Assembly (NCBI GenBank): GCA_963702755.1
Contig: CAVPDZ010000010.1
Span: 310,001-374,000, forward strand
Direction: 5' to 3'
DNA length: 64,000 nucleotides
Source: JAJPKK01 sp963702755
Lineage (GTDB): Bacteria > Pseudomonadota > Alphaproteobacteria > Rhizobiales > Xanthobacteraceae
Under the pieces are notes generated by a model that saw nothing but the letters and a program-made list of their open reading frames with translations, ran no database searches and was not told the origin of the DNA. The position numbers and the translations under genes were made by a program. Below, in pieces: positions 57,249 to 64,000 of the stretch (position 1 is its first letter; every line of letters begins with the position of its first letter).

Positions 57249-58123
57249 GCATCCTTGGAGCGATGGGGCATGAATCCGATCCGCGCCAGCCGCGAAAACG
57301 ATCCGACCACCATGCCCTTCAGTGCGCATCCCATAATGCCAAACTTGGTCAAATGCACGTTGTCGCACAACGGATCGCGCGTCTCGATGAGGTGCACGAT
57401 GCTCTGCGCCATCGCGGTGATGACGGCGACCTCGAGCGACAACCGGAAATCGCTGATCATTCCCGCGAAGGGCAGGCTCTCCTGGAGCAGCGTCTCGTTG
57501 CGATAGGCGAGGTCATGCAGGCACAGCAGGAGCTCGGGCGTTGCTTCCTCTGCGCCCAGGTCCTCAATCCGCGCTCCCGTCGCAGCAACTCCGTCGAGCG
57601 GCACATAGACGCGATCGAGATTGCAATAGTCGTCGCTGCAATCCTGGATGTGGTTGTTGATCTGCAGCGCCGCGCATAGCGCATCGGATGCCTGCCACGT
57701 CGATCGCGGTTCGCCGTGGACGTCGAGCACGAATCGGCCGACCGGCATCGCCGACAGGGTGCAGTAGCCGATGAGATCATCCCAGTCGCGATAGCGCAGC
57801 TTGGTGACATCCATGCGAAATGCGGAAATGAGGTCCTGGGCGTGGCGCGTCGTGAGCCGATATTCCGAAAGCACTTCGCGCAGATGCTCCGCGACCGGCT
57901 CGCCGGCACGGCGGCCGAGCAGGGTCGCCTCGAGCGCGTCGAGATAGGCAAGCTTGTCGGTCGGGGCGAGGCTCGGGTGATCGGCGATGTCGTCGGCGGT
58001 GCGGACGAACTCGTAAAAGGCGAGGATCGGCGGGCGGTGGCGCTCGGCGATCAAGAACGACGCGACGGGAAAGTTTTCGTCCTTGTGTCCTTTTCCTGAC
58101 CTCAGCTCCTCGGCGCTTGTCAT
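57245..58123 (-). CDS. hpnC: Hydroxysqualene synthase
   Basis: A 292-residue squalene-synthase-fold protein starting HKDENFPVASFLIAERHRPPILAFYEFVRTADDIADHP (first Asp motif DDIAD). It has a second region QINNHIQDCSDDYCNLDRVYVP, in which the usual RD-x-x-x-D is replaced by QDCSDDY, as in HpnC. HpnC converts presqualene diphosphate to hydroxysqualene. ATG 58123 overlaps the hpnB stop (ATGA). The open frame upstream to 58411 is not part of the gene. Confidence 0.88.
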   Translation of the reverse strand: MTSAEELRSGKGHKDENFPVASFLIAERHRPPILAFYEFVRTADDIADHPSLAPTDKLAYLDALEATLLGRRAGEPVAEHLREVLSEYRLTTRHAQDLISAFRMDVTKLRYRDWDDLIGYCTLSAMPVGRFVLDVHGEPRSTWQASDALCAALQINNHIQDCSDDYCNLDRVYVPLDGVAATGARIEDLGAEEATPELLLCLHDLAYRNETLLQESLPFAGMISDFRLSLEVAVITAMAQSIVHLIETRDPLCDNVHLTKFGIMGCALKGMVVGSFSRLARIGFMPHRSKDA

Positions 58124-59274
58124 TTCGCCCTCGCCGCTTGGAACCGGCCCTTCCACAGGCCGCCCTGTCCACGCATCGATTGCAGCGCGGATTGAATGGT
58201 GAATACGAGATAAGCCGCGGCGATGGCCGGCAGCGCGAGGCCCCACAGCGGCGAGAGCCGGTAAAGGCGCAGGGTCGGCAGGAACAGCGCCGCCATGACG
58301 AGCCACGCGGCAAGACCCGCGATCCGCGCGTCTCCCGCGCCGAACAGCGCGATCACGGGCGGCCCGAGAAAGACCAACGCCATGCCGACGACCGTGCCCG
58401 CCAGCAGCCACGGCGAATAGTGAAGCTGGGCGTAAGCGGACCGCGACACCATGCGACCGACGTCAGCCCAGCCTGGATAGCCGCGGTTGCTCGCGACGCG
58501 GTCGGTGAGGCCGAGCCAGATCGGTCCTTTCGCCTTGAGGACGCCTGCGAGCGCGCAGTCATCGATCAGGGCATCGCGAATCGTCTCGATGCCGCCGGCC
58601 TGTTGCAACGTGGCGGCATGAATCAATGTGCAGCCTCCGGCCGCCGCCGCGGTCGCCCGATCGCCGCGATTGACCCACGCGAACGGATACAGCATCTGGA
58701 AAAAGAAAATGAATGCGGGAATGAGCGAACGCTCGGCGAGCGTGTCGCAGCGCAATTTGACCATGAACGAGGTCTGCACCAGGCCTTGATCGACGGCGTG
58801 GCCGACGAGCCACGACAGCACTTGCGGCGTGTAGACGATGTCGGCGTCGGTCAGCAGGAGAAATTCCGGCCGCTCCTCCGCGCTCATGGCGACATCGATG
58901 CCCTGCCGGAGCGCCCACAGCTTGCCGGTCCAGCCATGCGGCAGCATCGCACCGGAAACGACCGTCAGACGGTCCTCGGCGCCGCACGCCGCCGCGGCCG
59001 CTCGCGCCGCCGCTGCGGTGCCGTCGGTCGAATTATCATCGACGAGGACAACCGAATACCGCCCCGCATAGTCCTGCTGAAGCAATGAGGTGAGGCATTC
59101 ACCGATTCCCTCGGCCTCATCGCGCGCGGGAATCACCACCGTGACGCGCGGGGCCTCGTGCAACAGCGGCGGCGTCCCGTCGTCGCGCGCCGCGCAGCGC
59201 CAGAACCCGCCCCTGAAAAACGCCAGATACAGCCACACCGCCAAAATCAGAACCGCAATGATTTCAACGACCAT
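58120..59274 (-). CDS. hpnB: Hopanoid-associated glycosyltransferase
   Basis: A 384-residue GT2-family protein. It has an N-terminal helix (EIIAVLILAVWLYLAFF), the nucleotide-sugar fold (VTVVIPARDEAEGIGECL, VVLVDDNSTDGT, LLLTDADIVY) and a C-terminal membrane part. HpnB is encoded first in many hopanoid operons; its reaction is not settled. ATG 59274 is the promoter-proximal start of hpnBCDEFG; the frame is open to 59415 but that part overlaps the promoter palindrome. Confidence 0.85.
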   Translation of the reverse strand: MVVEIIAVLILAVWLYLAFFRGGFWRCAARDDGTPPLLHEAPRVTVVIPARDEAEGIGECLTSLLQQDYAGRYSVVLVDDNSTDGTAAAARAAAAACGAEDRLTVVSGAMLPHGWTGKLWALRQGIDVAMSAEERPEFLLLTDADIVYTPQVLSWLVGHAVDQGLVQTSFMVKLRCDTLAERSLIPAFIFFFQMLYPFAWVNRGDRATAAAAGGCTLIHAATLQQAGGIETIRDALIDDCALAGVLKAKGPIWLGLTDRVASNRGYPGWADVGRMVSRSAYAQLHYSPWLLAGTVVGMALVFLGPPVIALFGAGDARIAGLAAWLVMAALFLPTLRLYRLSPLWGLALPAIAAAYLVFTIQSALQSMRGQGGLWKGRFQAARAK

Positions 59275-59323
59275 GCTGGTGCGAGCCCTCACCGGTGCGC
59301 GGCCGTCGCCTGCGCCCGGAACT

Positions 59324-59390
59324 ATTGTAGCGTGAGACCTTTCGGCAATATAACGCCCCGACGAGACCGTTCGTCTCGTTATCCTACAAT
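59324..59390. promoter_or_regulatory. Symmetric divergent promoter region, hpnB / ispA
   Basis: ATTGTAG (59324-59330) and CTACAAT (59384-59390) are mirror images. Each provides a TACAAT -10-like box, pointing to hpnB (minus) and ispA (plus). Between them, ACGAGAC (59361-59367) and GTCTCGT (59373-59379) form a second palindrome, a candidate operator that could control both directions. No good -35 boxes were identified. Confidence 0.5.
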
Positions 59391-59426
59391 ATCGGCCGGC
59401 GGAAATCGAAGCCAACGGGACTTGTC

Positions 59427-60365
59427 ATGGCGGGGAATGATGTTGGTGCGCAATTCGTTGCGCGCCTTAACGAAATCGCGGCGGGCACGGACGAACTGCT
59501 CGATCGCTTGCTGGCCGCGAACAAGGTTCCCGGCGAGCGCGCGCGTCCGGCGCGGCTGCGTGATGCCATGCGTCACGCGACGCTTGGCGGCGGCAAGCGG
59601 TTTCGTCCTTTTCTCGCGGTCGAGAGTGCCGCGTTGTTCTCCGTGCCGCGGGACCGCGCCCTGATGGCGGGTGCCGCGCTCGAGTGCGTGCACTGCTATT
59701 CGCTCGTGCATGATGATTTGCCGGCGATGGACAACGACGACCTGCGCCGCGGCCGGCCCACCGTCCACAAGGCGTTCGACGAAGCGACCGCCATCCTCGT
59801 CGGCGACAGCCTGCTCACCTTCGCCTTCGACATCCTGGCGCGCACCGAGACCCATCCCGACCCGGCGGTCAGGATCGCCCTCGTGCTCGAACTCGCGCGC
59901 GCCGCGGGCTTCGGCGGCATGGCCGGCGGCCAGATGCTCGACCTCGCGGCCGAGGGGCGCTTTGCCGCCACCCCGCCGCGACTGGGTCTCGCCGACGTCG
60001 AGGAATTGCAGGCGATGAAGACCGGCGCGCTGTTGCGCTACGGCTGTCTCGCCGGCGCGATCCTCGGCGGCGCCGATGCGCAGCGGCGCGCCGCGCTCGA
60101 CCGATTCGGCGCCATCATCGGCGAGGCGTTCCAGATCGCCGACGATATCCTCGATGTCGAGGGCGATGCCGCGACCGTCGGCAAGGCCACCCACAAGGAT
60201 GCGGACGCCCACAAGGCGACCGTGGTCGGGATTCTCGGGGTCGCCAAAGCGAAGGAAAAGCTGTTCGGGCTGGTCGCGGAAGCGGAGACTGCGCTGGCGC
60301 CGTTCGGGTCCGACGCCGCTCTCCTCAAGGCCGCCGCGCGCTTTGTCGCGGAACGGCGGGCGTAA
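59427..60365 (+). CDS. ispA: Farnesyl diphosphate synthase (IspA-type)
   Basis: A 312-residue trans-prenyltransferase with the first Asp motif DDLPAMDNDD (about residue 98, preceded by ECVHCYSLVH as in IspA), LGGGKRFRPFLA, GGQMLDL and the second Asp motif DDILD. The residues before the first Asp motif fit farnesyl rather than geranylgeranyl synthesis. It supplies the farnesyl diphosphate used by HpnC/D. It diverges from hpnB, 152 bases apart, with a shared symmetric promoter. Frame intact, including the 3' end in FVAERRA. Confidence 0.85.
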   Translation: MAGNDVGAQFVARLNEIAAGTDELLDRLLAANKVPGERARPARLRDAMRHATLGGGKRFRPFLAVESAALFSVPRDRALMAGAALECVHCYSLVHDDLPAMDNDDLRRGRPTVHKAFDEATAILVGDSLLTFAFDILARTETHPDPAVRIALVLELARAAGFGGMAGGQMLDLAAEGRFAATPPRLGLADVEELQAMKTGALLRYGCLAGAILGGADAQRRAALDRFGAIIGEAFQIADDILDVEGDAATVGKATHKDADAHKATVVGILGVAKAKEKLFGLVAEAETALAPFGSDAALLKAAARFVAERRA

Positions 60366-61123
60366 TTCGCACCGCTGAAGACGCGCTAACAATTGACTTC
60401 GGCCGTCGCGATGCGTATTTCAGCGAAGGTTGATCGGACTTTGTCCGCCGGCCCCTAATATCAACCTTTCAGACGAGCAGATGGGCAGTACCCTCTTTGG
60501 CGAGGCGATTGCGGTCATTGCGGCCGCATTGGCAGCGCCAGCACAGATCAAATCCGATCGCGGCGCTGACGGCCGCGGGAGCGTCTGCATCTAGCCGGTT
60601 GCTCGCGCCCACCGCCTGTCGCGATAAGCGCAAGTGAGGTGGGCAATGTTCGTAAAGACCCGACAATTTGCGATCGCGCGCTGGCGCCATGCGGCGTCCG
60701 CCCCGCTCGCACTCCCCCATGCAAATGACAATCACGTTCGCCGGGTTGCGGCGTCAGAGCCGCGACGTCGCCCGCTGGCATGCCATTGGCGCCCGACGGC
60801 GGCCGGCCGGCTGGAATGCAGCTGGCAGATCGATCGCGTCGATCTGGCTGCGGCTGAGGACCCGGACTTATGTTGGTCCCTGAACCTCCCCCTGGAGGGG
60901 GGAGAGCCTGCCCCGGACTTGATCCGGGGTCGGACCGCGCTAGCGGTCCGGGAGGGGGTGACAGCCGTGCAACAATCTCGGCGTAGCATTCGTTGCACCG
61001 CTGTCACCCCACCCCGGACCGCCTCCGGCGGTCCGACCCTCCCCCTCCAGGGGAGGGTGAAGCGCGCGGCATGAACCGTGCGCGGCATGAATACGAAGTC
61101 GAGACCTGACCATGGACGAACAG
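60366..61123. other. Intergenic stretch with large palindromic repeat
   Basis: No gene supported. It holds the palindromic element at 60883-61069 and a short direct repeat (GCGCGGCATGAA at about 61064 and 61079). Open frames on both strands here are low-complexity products of the repeat. Confidence 0.5.
60883..61069. repeat. Large palindromic intergenic repeat (about 185 bp)
   Basis: An extended imperfect palindrome. The outer arms are AACCTCCCCCTGGAGG and CCTCCAGGGGAGGGT. The middle arms each contain their own hairpin (GGACCGC/GCGGTCC on the left; GGACCGCC/GGCGGTCC on the right). The inner arms are GGTGACAGC-C-GTGCAAC and GTTGCAC-C-GCTGTCACC around an 18-base loop. This nested design and the CCTCCCCC ends match a dispersed, mobile-type intergenic element. 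No transposase is nearby. Confidence 0.7.
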
Positions 61124-61283
61124 CCTAGTTGTCCCGTTGCGCGCCCAATAGGCGCAGCAGCGGGAACCCCTCCGGGGATCAAAACCGACGTTTCAACGGC
61201 CGCGACCCGCGCCGGCCGGGGAGCCAAGGGCAACTAGGCCCGGCTCGCCTCGGTGCCGTGGATCAGCGGTACGGAGGTGAGCC
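61124..61283 (+). promoter_or_regulatory. Riboswitch-like leader of the magnesium ATPase gene
   Basis: A closing helix, CCTAGTTG (61124-61131) with CAACTAGG (61231-61238), extended by CCC/GGG across a bulge, encloses about 90 bases. These form at least two local hairpins (CCCG...CGGG around 61133-61164 with an inner GCGCC/GGCGC, and CCCC-TCC-GGGG at about 61167). Directly after it, GGCTCGCCTC (61242-61251) can pair along its length, with one G-U, with GAGGTGAGCC (61274-61283). This would bury the GGAGG ribosome-binding site of ATG 61284. The layout is aptamer plus sequestering hairpin. It does not match the M-box or yybP consensus as I know them. Confidence 0.55.
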
Positions 61284-63985
61284 ATGAACGTAAAACTCAG
61301 CTATCCGAAGCTCCGCGACGGCAATGGCGCGGGCCGCTCGTTCGATCGGGAGAAGGCGCTCTCGGCACGGGCGGCAAAGCTCGCGAGCCACGGCCTCGAC
61401 GAAACGCTGAAGAGTCTCGGCGCGAGCCTCGACGGCCTCGACGAGGCCGACGCGACCGAGCGCCTCGAGCGCGACGGGCCGAACGAGGTCGCCCACGAGA
61501 AGCCGCCGCACTGGATCATTCAGCTTCTCTCAGCCTTCAAGAACCCGTTCATCATCGTCCTCGTCACGCTGGCGATCATTCAATACGTCAGCAGCCCCGA
61601 CGATCCGCGGCCGATCATCATCATCAGCGTCATGGTGGCGATCAGCGTCGGCCTGCAGTTCTGGCAGGAATATCGCTCCGCGCTCGCCGCCGAGAAGCTG
61701 AAAGCGCTGGTCCGCACCACGGCGACGGTGCTGCGCCGCGAGGACGGCCAATCGCGGGCGCGCGAAGTGCCGATCCGCGAACTCGTTCCCGGCGACATCG
61801 TGCGGCTGTCGGCCGGCGACCTCGTTCCGGCGGACGTACGGCTGATGTCCTCGCGCGACCTCTTCGTGAGCCAGGCCGCCCTGACCGGCGAGGCGCTGCC
61901 GGTCGAGAAATACGACACGCTCGGCTCGGTCGCGGTGAAATCGGCCCCCGGCGCGACCTCGGAGGCGGGGCAGCTCGATCAGTGCAACATCTGTTTTCTC
62001 GGCACCAACGTGGTGAGCGGCACCGCGACGGCGCTCGTCGTCGCGACCGGTCCGCAGACCTATTTCGGCTCGCTGGCGCGCATCGATCGTCGGCAAGCGC
62101 GCCGAGACGAGCTTCGACCGCGGCGTCAAGAGCGTGAGCTGGGTGCTGATCCGCTTCATGCTGGTGATGGTGCCGATCGTCTTCGTGATCAACGTCCTCG
62201 ACCAAAGGGCGACTGGCTGCAGGCCTTCCTGTTCGCCGTCTCGGTCGCGGTCGGCCTGACGCCGGAAATGCTGCCGATGATCGTCAGCGCCAACCTCGCC
62301 AAGGGCGCGATCGCGATGGCACGCCAGAAGGTCGTGGTGAAGCGCCTCAATGCGATTCAGAACCTCGGCGCGATGGACGTGCTGTGCACCGACAAGACCG
62401 GCACGCTGACCCAGGACAAGCATCATCCTCGAGCACCACCTCGATATCTCGGGCGAGGAGAACGAGCGGGTGCTGCAACTCGCCTGGCTCAACAGCTACC
62501 ACCAGACCGGCCTGAAGAACCTGCTCGATGTCGCGGTGCATCAGAGTATCGCCGCCGAGCAGCGGGCGACGCATCGCATGCTGAAGAAGATCGACGAGAT
62601 GCCGTTCGATTTCGCGCGGCGGCGCATGTCGGTCATCGTGCAGGACACGGCGACGGCAGCGCACCTGCTCGTCTGCAAGGGCGCGGTCGAGGAGACGCTC
62701 GGCATCTGCCGCCTATACCCAGGAAGGCGACGAGCGGGTGCCGCTCGACGACGCCAAGCGGCGCGACGCTCATGGCGATGACCCGCGACTACAACGAGGA
62801 CGGCTTGCGCGTCATCGCCGTCGCGACGCGCACGTTGCCGCCCGGCGCCACCAAAGACCATACGCCATGAGCGACGAGGACGAGCTTGTCGTGCAGGGCT
62901 TCCTCGCCTTCCTCGATCCGCCCAAGGAGACCGCCGGTCCGGCCATCGCCGCGCTGCGGGAGCACGGCGTCGCGGTCAAGGTTCTGACCGGCGACAACGA
63001 TGGTCGTGACCCGCAAGATTTGCCGCGAGGTCGGTCTCGACGTCGGCGAGCCGGTGCTGGGGCGCGACATCGAGGACCTCGACGATGCGGCGTTTCGTGC
63101 CCTCGTCGAGCGCACCACCGTGTTCGCCAAGGTGTCGCCGCTGCAGAAAGCGCGCATCATCAGCGACGCTGCAAGCGCAACGGCCACACCGTCGGCTTCC
63201 TCGGCGACGGCATCAACGATGCCGCGGCGCTGCGGGAGGCCGACGTCGGCATTTCGGTGGACACCGCCGCCGACATCGCCAAGGAGTCGGCCGACATCAT
63301 CCTCCTGGAGAAGAGCCTGCTGGTGCTGGAGAACGGCGTGCTGCAGGGCCGGCAGACCTTCGGCAACATCATCAAGTACATCAAGATGACGGCGAGCTCG
63401 AACTTCGGCAACGTCTTCAGCGTGCTGGTGGCGAGCACGTTCCTGCCGTTCCTGCCGATGCTGCCGCTGCAGCTGCTGGTTCTCGACCTGCTCTATCACG
63501 TCTCCCAGCTGTCGATTCCGTGGGACCGCCTGGACGCGGATTACCTGCGGACGCCGCGCAAATGGGAGGCCGGCGATATCGCCCGGTTCATGGTCTATGT
63601 CGGCCCGATCAGCTCGGTGTTCGACATCACGACGTTCTGCCTGATGTGGTTCGTGTTCGGCGCCAACAGCCCGGAGCACCAGTCGCTGTTCCAGTCGGGC
63701 TGGTTCGTCGAGAGCCTGCTGTCGCAGACGCTGATCGTGCACATGATCCGCACGCAGAAGATCCCGTTCATCCAGAGCACCGCGGCGCCGCCGGTGCTGA
63801 TCCTGACCGCGGTCATCATCGCGATCGGGATTTTCATTCCGTTCTCGCCGCTCGGCGCGAGCGTCGGCCTGCAGCCTTTGCCGCTGGCCTACTTCCCGTG
63901 GCTCGTCGCGACGCTCATCGCCTACTGCGCGCTGACCCAGCTCATCAAGACGATCTACATCCGCAAGTTCGCGAAATGGCTGTGA
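61284..63985 (+). pseudogene. mgtA: Magnesium-translocating P-type ATPase, broken by multiple frameshifts
   Basis: Read across frames it is a full-length MgtA/MgtB. The actuator domain (SQAALTGEALPVEK) and the phosphorylation site LCTDKTGTLTQDK lie in the frame of ATG 61284. So do AFLFAVSVAVGLTPEMLPMIVSAN and RQKVVVKRLNAIQNLGAMDV. The nucleotide-binding domain (EHHLDISGEENERVLQLAWL, DEMPFDFARRRMSVIV), the hinge (HTVGFLGDGINDAAALREAD) and four C-terminal helices to TGA 63985 follow. Frame changes occur near 62085, 62205, 62425, 62705, 62770, 62870, 62998 and 63170. Protein identity stays excellent between them, so sequence error is more likely than decay. GGAGGTGA precedes ATG 61284 inside the leader hairpin. 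Confidence 0.8.
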
Positions 63986-64000
63986 CGCGGTGCCGGATCG

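Noticed and set aside
60883..61069. CRISPR or tandem repeat array
   Set aside because: The repeats are inverted and nested, with no regular spacer pattern.
61124..61238. M-box or yybP-ykoY riboswitch
   Set aside because: Conserved sequences of those families are not visible; left as an unassigned structured leader.

Overview
The window reads as chromosomal DNA of a GC-rich alphaproteobacterium of the Bradyrhizobium/Rhodopseudomonas type (order Hyphomicrobiales). The basis is a complete hpnB-hpnG hopanoid operon beside ispA, two solitary Bug/TctC-type binding proteins, a PQQ-dependent quinoprotein, an IorAB-type molybdenum hydroxylase, several DUF2061, SnoaL-like and GFA small proteins, and high third-position GC. 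The assignment is by protein recognition only. No rRNA, tRNA, CRISPR array, transposase or integrase was seen.

Layout. 1-6.5 kb: remnant of a secreted protein, a NUDIX hydrolase, a 2H phosphoesterase with an in-frame amber codon, three short proteins, a secreted SnoaL-like protein, a secreted alpha/beta hydrolase with a 23-residue tandem repeat tail, and a periplasmic TPR protein. 6.5-13.1 kb: flavin reductase, Bug protein, quinoprotein dehydrogenase, OmpA-like protein with three internal repeats, DUF2061 protein. 13.5-21.2 kb: HxlR regulator diverging from a SnoaL-like gene across a perfect palindrome, an AraC regulator, a poorly coding AT-richer stretch, an NCS2 nucleobase permease and a second Bug protein. 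21.4-26.7 kb: iorAB followed by a clearly less GC-rich block (HEPN-motif protein, SieB-like membrane protein, unknown protein, gene remnants) that ends at an inverted copy of the iorB 3' end. 26.7-32.3 kb: secreted hypothetical protein, ABM monooxygenase, GFA protein, TPR38 protein, methyltransferase, AraC regulator. 32.3-43.7 kb: katG, a GGDEF-EAL protein, then a one-directional cluster with a ChrB-like/rhodanese protein, a nine-haem cytochrome, a beta-barrel, a HupE/UreJ protein, its transmembrane anchor partner and a ClpP-like protein. 43.9-52.1 kb: a large STAND-type regulator diverging from a vanadium-type haloperoxidase, a solute-binding protein, a universal stress protein, and a tightly coupled csp-ORF-ORF-csp-desaturase operon. 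52.3-60.4 kb: hpnGFEDCB on the minus strand, diverging from ispA. 61.1-64 kb: a structured leader and a magnesium P-type ATPase.

How the genes work together. IspA makes farnesyl diphosphate; HpnC, HpnD and HpnE turn it into squalene; HpnF cyclises squalene to hopene; HpnB and HpnG belong to the hopanoid extension branch. The csp-desaturase operon and the hopanoid operon both act on membrane physical state. KatG and the universal stress protein are stress functions. The multihaem cytochrome and the beta-barrel are coupled and may form an envelope electron-transfer module (inference).

A recurrent feature is the single-base frameshift inside otherwise pristine genes: hydrolase, OmpA-like, permease, iorB, AraC, katG, ClpP-like, anchor, shc, hpnE and many in mgtA. 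Most are one-base insertions, and gene lengths modulo 3 agree with this. Sequencing or assembly error is the simplest explanation, so true gene ends are given here across the shifts. The most interesting signals are the riboswitch-like leader in front of the magnesium ATPase, the low-GC block between inverted iorB 3' ends, and the cold-shock/desaturase operon.
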